A stretch of 64,000 bases of DNA. It comes from Leptolyngbyaceae cyanobacterium M33_DOE_097 (GTDB taxonomy: Bacteria > Cyanobacteriota > Cyanobacteriia > Leptolyngbyales > Leptolyngbyaceae). The notes below the pieces were generated by a model that saw nothing but the letters and a program-made list of their open reading frames with translations, was not told the DNA's origin and made no database searches. Where the stretch lies: the NCBI GenBank assembly GCA_015296075.1, contig DVDV01000232.1, positions 1 through 64,000 of the forward strand. The letters run 5' to 3'. The first letter of the stretch is position 1. Each line of letters starts with the position of its first letter. Shown here piece after piece: positions 34,504 to 44,262 of this stretch. The position numbers and the translations under genes were made by a program.

Positions 34504-35277
34504 TTGAGTCCACCGAACGAATCTGCTCATTCTCCTTTTAAGGGAATTGCCCTGTTCACTCCCGGAGGCGACCTCGTTTACTGCATTGATGCAGATAAGC
34601 AGGCCCGCTGGCACCTGAACCTATGTGCCGCCTTGCAAGAGGTGTTGGGTCTACCAGAACCGCCTCATTTCTTAGTGCCCTGCTATACCGCGACTGTTGA
34701 CCGCTGGATTGATCAACGGCATCAACACGTCCAAACAATTGGCGAGATTTCACCCCTCGTCGCCCGCTTTGCCCCTCTGCTCAATGTCATTTTTGAGACC
34801 CCTGACCTCACCTGGAGAACAACCGTGTTACCCGGTGGGGTATGTGACCCACTTGTTTTATCGAGCTACCGGAGTCAGTTTCCTCAACTTTGGCAAAATC
34901 ACGACCTTTTATTGCATTATCAAGTCGCTACAAATCCAGTGAGACTATCCACTAAAGCAACCCTGGCAGACGCGATCGCCCCTGAAGCTCAAGGGTATGT
35001 CTTGCGCCTGTTTATTTCTGGCAACAACCTGGCGACCGAGCGCACGCTACACAATCTCCATCGTCTGTTAGAAGAATGCCTGCAACAGCCCTACACGCTA
35101 AAAGTCATTGATGTCCGCCAGCATCCTGATATGGCCGAAGCCGACCAAATCTCAGCCACACCCACCCTACTCAAAGCATACCCTCTGCCGGTGCGCCGGA
35201 TTGTTGGCAGTCTCGAAAATGCTGAACAACTTCAGGGACTGTTTGAAAATCAAAACAACGATTGGGAAACAAAATAA
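34504..35277 (+). CDS. KaiB-domain protein with a long N-terminal region
   Basis: A 257-residue protein. Residues about 164-246 form a KaiB/thioredoxin-like domain: YVLRLFISGNNLATERTLHN, then CLQQPYTLKVIDVRQHPDMA and DQISATPTLLKAYPLPVRRIVG. This resembles clock protein KaiB and the KaiB-like sensor of SasA. The N-terminal 160 residues are a soluble domain I do not recognise (GIALFTPGGDLVYCIDADKQ). The start is TTG: an upstream in-frame TGA (34474-34476) excludes a longer form, and AGAGGA sits 7 nt before. No kaiA, kaiC or histidine kinase lies next to it. It may be a KaiB-like accessory or an unrelated redox-fold adaptor. Confidence 0.75.
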   Translation: MSPPNESAHSPFKGIALFTPGGDLVYCIDADKQARWHLNLCAALQEVLGLPEPPHFLVPCYTATVDRWIDQRHQHVQTIGEISPLVARFAPLLNVIFETPDLTWRTTVLPGGVCDPLVLSSYRSQFPQLWQNHDLLLHYQVATNPVRLSTKATLADAIAPEAQGYVLRLFISGNNLATERTLHNLHRLLEECLQQPYTLKVIDVRQHPDMAEADQISATPTLLKAYPLPVRRIVGSLENAEQLQGLFENQNNDWETK

Positions 35278-35311
35278 CCGGGGAGAGTGCGAAAAATAGC
35301 CTCTACCCCGG
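35278..35311. terminator. Hairpin between convergent KaiB-domain gene and leuA
   Basis: CCGGGGAGAG pairs with CTCTACCCCGG, allowing one bulged A, in the 75-bp gap between convergent genes. It lies right after the stop codon of the first. T-tracts are weak, so the call is moderate. Confidence 0.5.
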
Positions 35312-35351
35312 CTTCTGCTCAATCAGAGTCTTGAGGCAAACGCCCTGTAGC

Positions 35352-36968
35352 CTAAATTTTGGCTGCCGCTGCCTCTGACTTTTCAGGGTGTTGCATCGCA
35401 GCGTAGAGACGATTCAAGGCATTAACATACGCTTGCGCCGATGCCACGATAATGTCGGTATTCGCTGAATGACCTGAGAAAATGCGATCGTCCTGCTTCA
35501 AGCGAATCGTCACCTCACCGATCGCATCAATCCCGGCTGTGACCGATTGCACCGAAAACTCGATCAGTTGATTCGGCACATTCACAACTCGATTGATCGC
35601 TTTATAAACGGCATCCACAGGCCCAGTCCCGATCGCTGCATCCATCAGTTCTTCGCCATTTGGCAGGCGTAACGTCACGGTTGCGGTGGGGCGGGCATGG
35701 TCACCACAGGTCACTTGCACCCATTCCAGATGGAAATGCTCTGGGGTCTGCTGCGTCTCATCGTTGACAATGGACTCTAGATCCCAATCGGTGATCTCTT
35801 TTTTCTTATCAGCCAGTTCCTTAAACCGCACAAATGCTTTGTTTAAGTCTTGCTCTGAGAGGTCAAAGCCCAACTCTTTCAACCGCGTCCGGAAGGCGTT
35901 GCGGCCCGACAGTTTGCCCAGGGTAATCTGGTTATCGGTCAAACCAATCGACTGAGCATCCATAATTTCGTAGGTGAGGCGGTTTTTCAGCACGCCATCC
36001 TGGTGAATGCCCGACTCATGGGCAAAGGCATTAGCACCGACGATCGCCTTGTTAGGTTGCACCAGCATCCCGGTCAGGTTAGACACCAGCCGCGAGGTTT
36101 TGTAGATCTGCTTGGTGTCGATATTTGTGAGTGAATCCTCAGAGTCAGCCGGACGGCCCAGGAAGGGGTTGAAGTACTGCCGCCGCACATGCAACGCCAT
36201 CACCAACTCTTCCAGGGCAGCATTCCCGGCCCGTTCACCGATACCGTTAATCGTGCATTCTAGCTGCCGTGCCCCGTTCTTGACCGCTTCTAAGAAGTTG
36301 GCTACCGCCAGTCCCAGATCATTGTGCCCGTGAACTGAAATGATCGCTTGGTCGATATTCGGCACATTTTCTTTGATGCCTCGGATCAAAGCGCCAAACT
36401 CAGCCGGAGTTGTGTAACCGACTGTATCGGGAATGTTGACGGTTTTGGCTCCCGCCGCGATCGCCCGTTCTAACACCTGATACAAAAACTCTGGATCCGA
36501 ACGTCCCGCGTCTTCGGGCGAAAACTCCACATCATCAGTAAAGCTTTTGGCATAGGCCACCATCTCTTCCGCGATCGCCAACACCTCTGCGCGAGACTTC
36601 TTGAGCTTATATTTCAGGTGAATATCCGACGTTGCGATAAATGTGTGGATCCGATGCTTATAGGCAGGCTTCAATGCCTCAGCCGCAGTTGCAATGTCTT
36701 GTTGAGTCGCACGAGCCAAACCGCAAATCGTGGGGCCACCTTCAACCCCGACATGCTGAGCAATTTTTTGAACAGCTTCAAAATCACCGGGGCTAGAAAA
36801 GGGAAACCCGGCCTCAATAATGTCAACACCAAGTCGTGCCAGTTGACGGGCGATCGTTAGTTTTTCATCAATGCTAAGTGCCGCGCCTGGGGCTTGTTCA
36901 CCATCACGTAGCGTTGTGTCAAAAATGAGAATGCGATCGCGCCCTGTCTGGTTAGACTGAGTGTTCAT
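35352..36968 (-). CDS. leuA: 2-isopropylmalate synthase
   Basis: This 538-residue enzyme makes the committed leucine precursor from 2-oxoisovalerate and acetyl-CoA. It has [26 protein letters not shown], the metal-binding [28 protein letters not shown], and the C-terminal leucine-sensing domain. The sequence [13 protein letters not shown] is diagnostic of LeuA. The ATG at 36968 opens the conserved N-terminus. Partner genes leuB, leuC and leuD are not in the window. Confidence 0.97.
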   Translation of the reverse strand: MNTQSNQTGRDRILIFDTTLRDGEQAPGAALSIDEKLTIARQLARLGVDIIEAGFPFSSPGDFEAVQKIAQHVGVEGGPTICGLARATQQDIATAAEALKPAYKHRIHTFIATSDIHLKYKLKKSRAEVLAIAEEMVAYAKSFTDDVEFSPEDAGRSDPEFLYQVLERAIAAGAKTVNIPDTVGYTTPAEFGALIRGIKENVPNIDQAIISVHGHNDLGLAVANFLEAVKNGARQLECTINGIGERAGNAALEELVMALHVRRQYFNPFLGRPADSEDSLTNIDTKQIYKTSRLVSNLTGMLVQPNKAIVGANAFAHESGIHQDGVLKNRLTYEIMDAQSIGLTDNQITLGKLSGRNAFRTRLKELGFDLSEQDLNKAFVRFKELADKKKEITDWDLESIVNDETQQTPEHFHLEWVQVTCGDHARPTATVTLRLPNGEELMDAAIGTGPVDAVYKAINRVVNVPNQLIEFSVQSVTAGIDAIGEVTIRLKQDDRIFSGHSANTDIIVASAQAYVNALNRLYAAMQHPEKSEAAAAKI

Positions 36969-37146
36969 AGTTCATACCTGAGAATTGTTACGAAATTAAC
37001 AGTAGTTTTATTTTAGAGAGACAAACGGCCTAGGGTGTAGCCCCTTTGAGATTTTTTCCGTATCCCCTGACAAATGAACCTGGATTTGCTCAATTCTGTA
37101 GACTCAGCTTGTTTTGGCAAGCGTTAATGCACCGAGATTGGCTAGG

Positions 37147-37944
37147 CTATTCAGGCTTGTGAGTCGAAGCAGGAACCTTCATCAAGGTTTGGCAGGCCGT
37201 CAACCGTTGCGCGATCGCCTCAATTGTAAAAATACCAAACTGATCTCCTAAAAACGGTAAATGACCCGCCGGGGCATTGAGGCTAAAAGTTAGCTCGTTG
37301 TGCCGCTTCCAATAGTTTTCGCGAAATAGGTTGTTGATCCGCCACCCGACGCGATCGGCAAACGCGCTCCAGACATCCGCTTTATTCCAATACAAAGTAT
37401 CGTATTTGAGCCAAAGTGCCCGTTGCACGCTGAAGCCAAACTTGCCTTTACTATACTGCGTCCATAATTGGTCGATGATCTGAAGATCCTTACAGGGGAA
37501 CTCGGCAATTTGGTCAGGCCGCAGGGGGCGATCGCAGTCCAGGCCAAACGCTTGCAACATCACAACCCGTGTTTCTTGGTCTGCCATCTTCCATTGTTGA
37601 GCGGCTAACACATTTTCTAATCGGGCAAAATGTTGCCGCTGATAATGCCGCTCCAACGCTTTTAAGACCTTTGGCTCAGTTCGCCCCTGCAACAGAGTAT
37701 AAGCCGCTTCCCGCACCTCAGATGTGGGGTCTAGCAAAGCCCGAATCACAAAATTGACTCCTTTTGAGCCGTGGTTCAGTGCTTCTGAGAGAGCCGCTAC
37801 TCGCTGCTTTGGATTCGGACTCAGCAACCGCTGCCGCAGCCCAGTAAATCCGCCTAAAACAACAGCATCACTTGGGCTTGCACCTCTCCCACCTAAAACT
37901 ACATCGCCCCGATTTGGCTGATTTGGGTTTGAGCGTTCCACCAT
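37147..37944 (-). CDS. GUN4-domain protein with HEAT-like N-terminus
   Basis: A 265-residue protein from the ATG at 37944. The N-terminal part is Gly/Asn-rich, then a short HEAT-like region (SKGVNFVIRALLDPTSEVREAAYTLLQ). The C-terminal domain (from about residue 110) is GUN4: LENVLAAQQWKMADQETRVVML, the DLQIIDQLWTQYSKGKFGFS block, and WINNL-type residues. GUN4 binds protoporphyrin and stimulates Mg-chelatase in chlorophyll synthesis. Cyanobacteria have several GUN4-domain proteins, many with other N-termini, so this may be the true Gun4 or a paralogue. An in-frame upstream extension to 38073 would add a hydrophobic helix and is unsupported. Confidence 0.8.
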   Translation of the reverse strand: MVERSNPNQPNRGDVVLGGRGASPSDAVVLGGFTGLRQRLLSPNPKQRVAALSEALNHGSKGVNFVIRALLDPTSEVREAAYTLLQGRTEPKVLKALERHYQRQHFARLENVLAAQQWKMADQETRVVMLQAFGLDCDRPLRPDQIAEFPCKDLQIIDQLWTQYSKGKFGFSVQRALWLKYDTLYWNKADVWSAFADRVGWRINNLFRENYWKRHNELTFSLNAPAGHLPFLGDQFGIFTIEAIAQRLTACQTLMKVPASTHKPE

Positions 37945-38185
37945 GTCTCGCAAATTCAGATGTCTTTCAGTATGGATGCAAACTTTTTGAGGATGGAACC
38001 GATTTAGAAGAATGTTGACAATCTCTGCAAGTGAGAAAACGGAAAAACCGAAAGCCAGCAGGAGGAAAAGCAATTCGGCAGGTTGGCAAAAAGGTGGGTT
38101 AGAACATTGGAAGAATGGGGTGTGGGAGCGTGAGAGCGTGGGGTTGAGGCTCAGTTGCAGCCTTGCACCCTGCCCTAACTAAGGG

Positions 38186-38983
38186 TTAGGGTTTAACACA
38201 CGCGATCGCCCGTTTGATCGAGCCAACAATATAGGCGCGTGTCTTGCGTTTCATGCGGTCAAAGGCAGTCCACTGTGAGTGGCCTAACAGGGTGTAGCTC
38301 TGGTCTTTGACTTTTGAGATGCGGTAGCCTTTAGAGCGGACTAAAGCCGACAAGCCAATTTCGCAGGCAACGACTTCGCGATAGGTGTTGCCAACGGGCA
38401 GACCGCCAATTTCAGACAAAATCTTGTTGCTGGTGAATACAATCAACGTCTGGATGTGTTCTCCCACTTCCCCAGGTGGAATATTGTGTTCTTTCAAATA
38501 GTGCTGGTAAAAATCTAGAGGGTGCATGTCCTCTCCTTTAAACCAATCTAGACCCAGATCGCGGTCAGTTGCGAGGCGCACATACGTCCAGGTCATGTTG
38601 TCCCACATGATCGTTTCACCCAGCAGCCCTAAACCAGAGTCATTCTCCATGCGAAAAACAAACTCTGAAACCCAACCCGTCTTTTTGATAAAACACTCGT
38701 CTTGCAGAAACAGGTAGTAATCGTAGCCAGGAGCAATTTCCCAGCCTGCATTCCAGGCACCCAGGTTATACCCCGCATTTTCACGGTTGATGACTCGCGC
38801 TCTTAACAAACGGAAGCGATCGCGCAAAACCAACGGTTGTTGATCCCCCCCATTACAGACCACAACCAGATCAAAGGGCATACCTGCATTAAACTTCAGC
38901 ATTTGCCCAAGCAAGCGCTCTAAAATCTGGAGTTTATGCCCCGTCCAGTAAGAAACAACAACACAGACACGTGGGTAGATCAC
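38186..38983 (-). CDS. GT2-like glycosyltransferase
   Basis: A 265-residue protein. The start VCVVVSYWTGHKLQILERLL, the VVVCNGG loop and DYYLFLQDECFI (acidic metal-binding DxD-like motif) fit the GT-A fold of family 2 and rhamnan-type transferases. NAGYNLGAWNAGWE is the N-A-G-x-x-x-A type acceptor-side motif. No membrane helix is predicted. The start is GTG at 38983, supported by AAAGGA about 9 nt upstream. The acceptor is unknown. Confidence 0.75.
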   Translation of the reverse strand: MIYPRVCVVVSYWTGHKLQILERLLGQMLKFNAGMPFDLVVVCNGGDQQPLVLRDRFRLLRARVINRENAGYNLGAWNAGWEIAPGYDYYLFLQDECFIKKTGWVSEFVFRMENDSGLGLLGETIMWDNMTWTYVRLATDRDLGLDWFKGEDMHPLDFYQHYLKEHNIPPGEVGEHIQTLIVFTSNKILSEIGGLPVGNTYREVVACEIGLSALVRSKGYRISKVKDQSYTLLGHSQWTAFDRMKRKTRAYIVGSIKRAIACVKP

Positions 38984-39221
38984 TGGAGATCCTTTGGGTA
39001 AGGTTTAGGATGTGGCAAGCGAAGCCAAATAAACACAAAAGTCGTACTTATGATTTTGAAGAAACTCCCTCAGAAGAAAAAAGAGTTCACAAAGTCTTGC
39101 TTTTTCAAACGGAAATGAGCCGTTTATGAATCGGAGTCAGCACCAGAATAAAGCTTGCCAGAACGTTTTACTCTGACCAAAATGCCCAGTATAGGACTGA
39201 AATTATAACGATTGCCTGACA

Positions 39222-39713
39222 TTAGACCACGCTTTGCAATTCCTTGAGATAAGCGCGATCGCAACGGTCTGTTTCAACGTCAGTAATCGGCTGATAGCCA
39301 TTGCGCTCATACAAAATCACTGCTTCTTTAAGAATGCTGGCAGTTTCAATCAAGATTTGCTGATAGCCCTTGGCGGCGATCGCGGCTTCGAGTTGGGTCA
39401 GCAAAAATCGCCCTACCCCCTGACCTCTTGCACTGGGCAACAAATACATCTTGCGAATTTCAACCGCTTGCTGCCCCCGCTCAATCGGGTAATAGGCAGC
39501 CGTTCCAACAATTTTGCCAGCCTCTTCCACCACCCAAAACTCACCGTCAACCTTCTGGTAGCAGGCTTCAACATCTAGCACATCGCGATCGGCACCCGTC
39601 GGTTCCCAACCCAGACCATACTCAGCCAGCACGGTGCTAATCACAGCAGCGGCAGCTTCGCGATCGCTCGGTTGCCAGTCTCGAATCAAAAACGACTGAA
39701 AAGGCTTGTTCAA
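39222..39713 (-). CDS. GNAT-family N-acetyltransferase
   Basis: A 163-residue protein with the GNAT fold. The acetyl-CoA-binding signature is LLPSARGQGVGRFLLTQLE (R/Q-x-x-G-x-G/A form), with GTAAYYPIERGQQAVEIRKMYL before it and ILYERNGYQPI near the end. Substrate is unknown. The start is TTG and overlaps the miaE-like gene by 4 nt (TTGA), so the two are translationally coupled, with miaE-like first. Confidence 0.88.
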   Translation of the reverse strand: MNKPFQSFLIRDWQPSDREAAAAVISTVLAEYGLGWEPTGADRDVLDVEACYQKVDGEFWVVEEAGKIVGTAAYYPIERGQQAVEIRKMYLLPSARGQGVGRFLLTQLEAAIAAKGYQQILIETASILKEAVILYERNGYQPITDVETDRCDRAYLKELQSVV

Positions 39714-40309
39714 CTATGAATCCTCGGTTCGGGGTGTAGAGTTGTCAACAACTCACTCTCAATACAAGAGAGTTCCTCAAGTCGTTGGTTGACTTGCTCT
39801 CGCTCATGGTAAGTCGTGGCTAACACCCAGTAAGCTCCATAATGGCGAGCTTCAGAAGCCATCAGCCCCCGGTAAAATTTAGCCAGATCCGGCTCGGGGC
39901 AATGATTGGCAAGCAACCCTAACCGCTCATGGCTGCGAGCTTCAATCAGGGCTGAGACTAACAGCGAGTCCAACATGCGTTGAGGTTCTTGAGGCTGAAT
40001 TTGAGTTCTTAACCCAGCCCCATAAGGCGGTGGTGAAAGAGAGGCTAAGCGAATATTCCGTTTTTCTAAAATTTGGTTAACTTGCTCAAAATGTTGCAAC
40101 TCTTCTTGAGCGATCGCGGTTAAAGTTCTTACCAGTTTCGTGCTGGAGGGATACCGAAACATCAGATTAAGCGCCACACCAGCGGCTTTACGCTCGCAAT
40201 GGGAGTGGTCTAAAAGAATCGTGTTGAGGTTGGCTAAAGCCTGCTCAATCCACGCCTGAGAAGTTGGATGTTTTAAAAATTTGATCGTTACTGGCGTTTC
40301 AGCAATCAC
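39710..40309 (-). CDS. miaE: tRNA-(ms2io6A)-hydroxylase-like protein (MiaE family)
   Basis: A 199-residue ferritin-like di-iron enzyme that would hydroxylate ms2i6A-37 of tRNA. The iron-binding pattern is visible as HSHCERKAAGVA, AIAQEELQHFEQVNQIL, LIEARSHERLG and MASEARHYGAYW. The length is close to that of known MiaE. The start is GTG at 40309. The downstream GNAT gene overlaps by 4 nt. The enzyme depends on O2, which fits an oxygenic organism. Confidence 0.88.
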   Translation of the reverse strand: MIAETPVTIKFLKHPTSQAWIEQALANLNTILLDHSHCERKAAGVALNLMFRYPSSTKLVRTLTAIAQEELQHFEQVNQILEKRNIRLASLSPPPYGAGLRTQIQPQEPQRMLDSLLVSALIEARSHERLGLLANHCPEPDLAKFYRGLMASEARHYGAYWVLATTYHEREQVNQRLEELSCIESELLTTLHPEPRIHS

Positions 40310-40591
40310 GTTCTAAAGTTGAGATATGGCAAATTACACCTAAGTCTACCAAGCCACCTCCTGCCTCGGAAATCTTACATTTTGAAATTCTGAGTTGGGC
40401 GATCGCATTCTTTGAGAAATTTGGCTTGGACTAGATTGCTTGACTTGGTTTGGCCTATCTCTTTCCCGACTTTTCTACCCCTCAAAAACGGGTTTAAGGT
40501 TTTGCTCGCAATCCTTAAAAAACCAAAAATCTCTGCCTAATCCCTATAAAACTGAACTCAAAATTAAAAGCTATTAGAAGAGGAATTAATA

Positions 40592-40915
40592 ATGCTGGAG
40601 TCATTCGTCATTATTGGTATCGGGCTACTACCTGCGCTGTTTTCGCTGGCTCTCATGCGTAAAGCCGAAACACAAGCCCAAGAGTCGCTGCAATCGGCAC
40701 TGCATCTGTCTGCTCATCGTGGAATGCGCCGATTTTCCTGCCACTTCACCGCCGACCATCACTACGTTGAAGGGGTTGGCTACATAGTTGGTGACATCAC
40801 CTGCCGCTACAATGCTCGTTCTGCTTATATTCGTTGTGCGGTCAAGCCAGACGGCCCCTGCCAGGAGTGTTCGCAATATGAGTCAATTGAGTTCAAAGAA
40901 CTCAAAGAATGTTGA
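40592..40915 (+). CDS. DUF6464-type small protein
   Basis: A 107-residue protein. An N-terminal hydrophobic segment (SFVIIGIGLLPALFSLALMRK) anchors it in a membrane. The soluble part has four cysteines (C50 in FSCHF, C71 in ITCRYNARS, C82 in IRCAVKP, and the pair in GPCQECSQY). I recall this pattern as DUF6464, a cyanobacterial family of unknown function. The cysteines suggest a metal or disulphide site. GAGGAAT precedes the ATG by about 8 nt. Confidence 0.7.
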   Translation: MLESFVIIGIGLLPALFSLALMRKAETQAQESLQSALHLSAHRGMRRFSCHFTADHHYVEGVGYIVGDITCRYNARSAYIRCAVKPDGPCQECSQYESIEFKELKEC

Positions 40916-41246
40916 ACGACTTGCATGGAGATCAGGGTGCAGCTTCGTTATTTTTCTATCTCGCCGACTTAAAGCGATAGCAGCTTATGCTTTGGTCAGG
41001 AATTTTTTGGACTTGTAGCGGGTCAAACGCACCGATAACCCCAGCCAGAAAACTCAGAATTCAATCGCTAAAGTCCCTGAAAACGGCTGATCGAGCGATC
41101 GCGCCAGAGTCCAACAGTGGGCAAATATGAGCAAACTTTGAAGCCTGTGTAAGAGTCTGTGAGTTCTCTTCTGAATAGTGGGAATCTCGAAATAATTCGG
41201 CTAAGCTGCGATAAGATTTGCTACTGCTCTCCCTGCATCGACTCCC
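40916..41246. other. Spacer before trpE
   Basis: 330 bp with no gene of coding quality. A leader peptide with Trp codons or an attenuator stem was looked for and not found; regulation is probably by feedback on TrpE. Confidence 0.4.
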
Positions 41247-42836
41247 ATGATCTTTCCAGATTTCTCCCAGTTTTCAGCTTTGGCACAACAGGGCAATTTT
41301 GTACCCGTCTTTCAAGAATGGGTGGCTGACTTAGATACTCCTGTCTCCGCATGGTACCGAGTCTGTGCCGGACAGCCCTATAACTTCTTATTAGAGTCCG
41401 TCGAAGGTGGTGAAAAACTGGGGCGTTACAGCTTGCTGGGTTGCGACCCGTTGTGGGTTCTAGAAGCCCACGGTAGCCGCCTAAATGGGGCAAACGACTC
41501 AACTTACCGCACTGTACAGACTTATCGTGATGGCACCACTCGCACTTTTGAGGGTGATCCCTTTGCGGCTTTAAGCGAATGTCTCGCACCCTATCACCCT
41601 GTGCAGTTACCTCAATTGCCAGCAGGCATTGGCGGGTTGTTTGGTTTTTGGGGTTATGAGCTGATTAACTGGATTGAGCCACGTGTTCCCATCCACCCAG
41701 CAACTGAGACAGAGTTACCAGATGGGTTATGGATGCAGGTCGATAACTTACTAATTTTTGACCAGGTAAAACGTAAGGTTTGGGCTGTTGCTTATGCCGA
41801 CTTGCGAGATCCAAATGTGGATTTACAGGTGGCCTACCAGCAAGCCTGCGATCGCGTCACTCAACTCGTCAACAAACTGCGATCGCCACTGTCTGAACAA
41901 GCACGGCTAATGGAGTGGGAACCTCCAACCAAAGCTGCGATCGAGGCCGTGCCCTTAAACTTTACAAGCACTGTCACCAAAGATGAGTTTTGCAGCAAGG
42001 TTGAACGCGCGAAAGATTACATTCGAGCGGGTGACGTCTTTCAGGTAGTGATTTCTCAGCGCCTTTCAACTGAATACACCGGCGATCCTTTTGCGCTGTA
42101 CCGCTCTTTAAGGCTGATTAACCCCTCGCCTTTCATGTCATTCTTTAACTTTGGCGATTGGCAATTGATTGGCTCCAGCCCAGAGGTCATGGTCAAGGCA
42201 GAACGGAATCTGGCTGACTCAAGCATTACGGCAACGGTACGCCCGATCGCAGGCACCCGACGACGGGGTGGAACCGCCCAAGAAGACGAAGACCTGGCCC
42301 AAGATTTGCTCGACGACCCTAAAGAAGTCGCAGAGCACGTCATGCTGGTTGACCTGGGACGTAATGATCTGGGGCGTGTCTGCACCAACGGCAGCGTCAA
42401 GGTTGACGAACTGATGGTGATTGAGCGCTATTCTCACGTGATGCACATTGTCAGCAACGTGATTGGCCAGTTGTCACCCAGCAAAACCGCTTGGGATCTG
42501 TTGAAGGCTTGCTTCCCTGCCGGAACGGTCAGCGGTGCCCCTAAGATTCGCGCCATGCAGATTATTCATGAACTGGAAGGGCTTCGGCGTGGCCCCTATT
42601 CTGGTGCTTATGGTTATTATGATTTTGAGGGGCAACTGTACACCGCGATCGCCATTCGCACAATGATTGTTCGGCCCCAGGCAGATGGCAAGCATCTTGT
42701 TAGCGTCCAGGCAGGTGCAGGGCTAGTCGCTGATTCTGTTCCCGAAAAAGAATACGAAGAGACCCTCAACAAAGCAAAAGGAATGTTAGAAGCTGTTCGG
42801 TGTTTAGGCACCAATCATCCAACTTCCTCCCTTTGA
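41247..42836 (+). CDS. trpE: Anthranilate synthase component I
   Basis: This 529-residue chorismate-binding enzyme makes anthranilate with ammonia from TrpG. The N-terminal feedback site LLESVEGGEKLGRYSLLG binds tryptophan. The catalytic part has VFQVVISQRLS, SPEVMVKAERN, RPIAGTRRRGG, EHVMLVDLGRNDLGRV, CFPAGTVSGAPKIRAM and VQAGAGLVADSVPEKEYEE. The partner gene trpG begins at 63447, 20 kb away, and the rest of the trp pathway is not in the window, which is typical for cyanobacteria. Confidence 0.96.
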   Translation: MIFPDFSQFSALAQQGNFVPVFQEWVADLDTPVSAWYRVCAGQPYNFLLESVEGGEKLGRYSLLGCDPLWVLEAHGSRLNGANDSTYRTVQTYRDGTTRTFEGDPFAALSECLAPYHPVQLPQLPAGIGGLFGFWGYELINWIEPRVPIHPATETELPDGLWMQVDNLLIFDQVKRKVWAVAYADLRDPNVDLQVAYQQACDRVTQLVNKLRSPLSEQARLMEWEPPTKAAIEAVPLNFTSTVTKDEFCSKVERAKDYIRAGDVFQVVISQRLSTEYTGDPFALYRSLRLINPSPFMSFFNFGDWQLIGSSPEVMVKAERNLADSSITATVRPIAGTRRRGGTAQEDEDLAQDLLDDPKEVAEHVMLVDLGRNDLGRVCTNGSVKVDELMVIERYSHVMHIVSNVIGQLSPSKTAWDLLKACFPAGTVSGAPKIRAMQIIHELEGLRRGPYSGAYGYYDFEGQLYTAIAIRTMIVRPQADGKHLVSVQAGAGLVADSVPEKEYEETLNKAKGMLEAVRCLGTNHPTSSL

Positions 42837-43317
42837 TGCTTGATCCCACCCAGAAGAGAGTGTTACATTTCTTAACAAGGTTATCAGGTATGTAGAGTTT
42901 TGGCCGTAAAACGAAGGATTTGGCCCTCTCATAAAACGAACGATAAAGTTCTCATCAAAATCTTTGTTGAATCTATCCAGAATTCTCATTTTCACGAGCT
43001 TCAAGCTCTCTCTGCGTGATACCTTAGTTGATGGCATAGGCGTAATATCTCAAGGTTATAAACTCATTTGCTTGTCCCTTTGTTTCACATGTTTAACCCT
43101 TTGACATCCACCTGTATAAGCTTGCAGCGTCTTTCGGATACAACATTATGGTGATCGGCAAGCGATCAAATAAAGGGTTTAGTCCCACTTGAAGCAATAA
43201 AAAATCAGTAAATGATTTTTCAATCTCCTGTGGGTTCAGCACTATTGATGTATAGCTGAGTGAATGCCAGTTTTCTTATCTGTGAGTTAGCTTATACAGT
43301 CTGGAGGTAGTTTCTCG
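42837..43317. promoter_or_regulatory. Long leader of the RRM-protein gene
   Basis: 480 bp with no ORF of quality. AAAAATCA/TGATTTTT (43200-43220) forms a short AT hairpin with a T-run 100 nt before the ATG, and GGAGG lies 9 nt before it. Long AT-rich 5' leaders are characteristic of cold-induced cyanobacterial rbp genes. Confidence 0.45.
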
Positions 43318-43758
43318 ATGTCCGTTCGTCTTTATGTTGGCAACCTGCCTGAAGAACTCAATCGTCAAGAGCTTGAGGCCGTTTTCTCAGAAATTAGCCC
43401 TGTATCCACTAAGATCATCACTGATCGTAAGACAAACAAGTGCCGTGGCTTTGGCTTCGTCACCGTCAAAACAGAAGAACAAGCCGATGAAGTAATCGAA
43501 AAATTCAACGGTTTTTCGCTCAAAGAAAACACCCTCAAGGTCGAACGGGCGCAACCCCGCAAGAAAGATGGTGAGGATGGACCGACACAAGCAAGTGAAG
43601 GTGAAAGCGCAAATGGTGGAAAGCGTAAGGGTAACAACAAAAACCGTAAGTCCGCTCCTACCACTCAAAATGATGACAATGTACAGCCTGATCCCCGTTG
43701 GGCACAGGAGTTGGAAAAGTTAAAGCAGTTGCTAAGTGCTCAAACCACCAACTCCTAG
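43318..43758 (+). CDS. RRM-type RNA-binding protein
   Basis: A 146-residue protein of the cyanobacterial Rbp family. One RRM spans residues 3-80: RNP2 is LYVGNL and RNP1 is KCRGFGFVTV. It is followed by a charged, disordered tail with GESANGGKRKGNNKNR, and a final helix (WAQELEKLKQLLSAQ). Most cyanobacterial Rbp proteins end in a Gly-rich tail or shortly after the RRM, so this C-terminal helix is a distinctive addition. Rbps are linked to cold response and mRNA positioning near thylakoids. Confidence 0.92.
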   Translation: MSVRLYVGNLPEELNRQELEAVFSEISPVSTKIITDRKTNKCRGFGFVTVKTEEQADEVIEKFNGFSLKENTLKVERAQPRKKDGEDGPTQASEGESANGGKRKGNNKNRKSAPTTQNDDNVQPDPRWAQELEKLKQLLSAQTTNS

Positions 43759-43775
43759 AAGTCGGCAGGGTTGTA

Positions 43776-44168
43776 TCACTCCATCAGACCAAGCTCAAGC
43801 CAGTCGTCTAAGTACTTTTGGACTTGTTGACTAAACTCATTACGTGTCTGAAATTTCTCAGTTCGTACTGGTTTGCGGTCTTGGTCAAGATTCCAACCAT
43901 AATCACTACTGATACGTAAAGCACCTTGCCAGTCTGCGAGCGATAAAATCAGTTGAGGCGCTGGGCTGTTGTCAACATTTTTAACTCGAAACACGTAGTT
44001 AAATGTGTTTTGACTAGCAGCCGCCACCGTTGAGGACTGACCATATTCTTTCTCCAGACGTACCCGGACTTTTTCTGACAGTCCGGGTTTATTTATTTCT
44101 TCTAACGTTCGTACGGCCAACGTTAATGCGAAATAAAACTCTTCAACAGGAATAAATTCAAGCTCCAT
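43776..44168 (-). CDS. Conserved protein of unknown function
   Basis: A 130-residue soluble protein starting MELEFIPVEEFYFALTLAVR from the ATG at 44168. It contains a helical N-terminus, a middle beta region (TFNYVFRVKNVDN and PQLILSLADWQGALRI) and a C-terminal helix (EFSQQVQKYLDDWLELGL). I do not recognise a family. It is convergent with the RRM gene (17 bp apart) and follows the psb-like gene on the minus strand, with a terminator between them. Confidence 0.6.
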   Translation of the reverse strand: MELEFIPVEEFYFALTLAVRTLEEINKPGLSEKVRVRLEKEYGQSSTVAAASQNTFNYVFRVKNVDNSPAPQLILSLADWQGALRISSDYGWNLDQDRKPVRTEKFQTRNEFSQQVQKYLDDWLELGLME

Positions 44169-44200
44169 AGGTTCCAATCGAACAAACAACAAATAACAAA

Positions 44201-44225
44201 AGGGGCATACCTACAGTACGCCCCT
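44201..44225 (-). terminator. Terminator of the small photosystem-like gene
   Basis: AGGGGCATAC (44201-44210) pairs with GTACGCCCCT (44216-44225) with one wobble and a 5-nt loop. On the minus strand the stem is followed by TTTTGTTATTTGTT. It lies about 40 nt after the stop of the gene at 44263-44403. Confidence 0.75.
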
Positions 44226-44262
44226 CAGGTGTTCTTGAAAACAAAAAAGTACTCAGTTTTGA

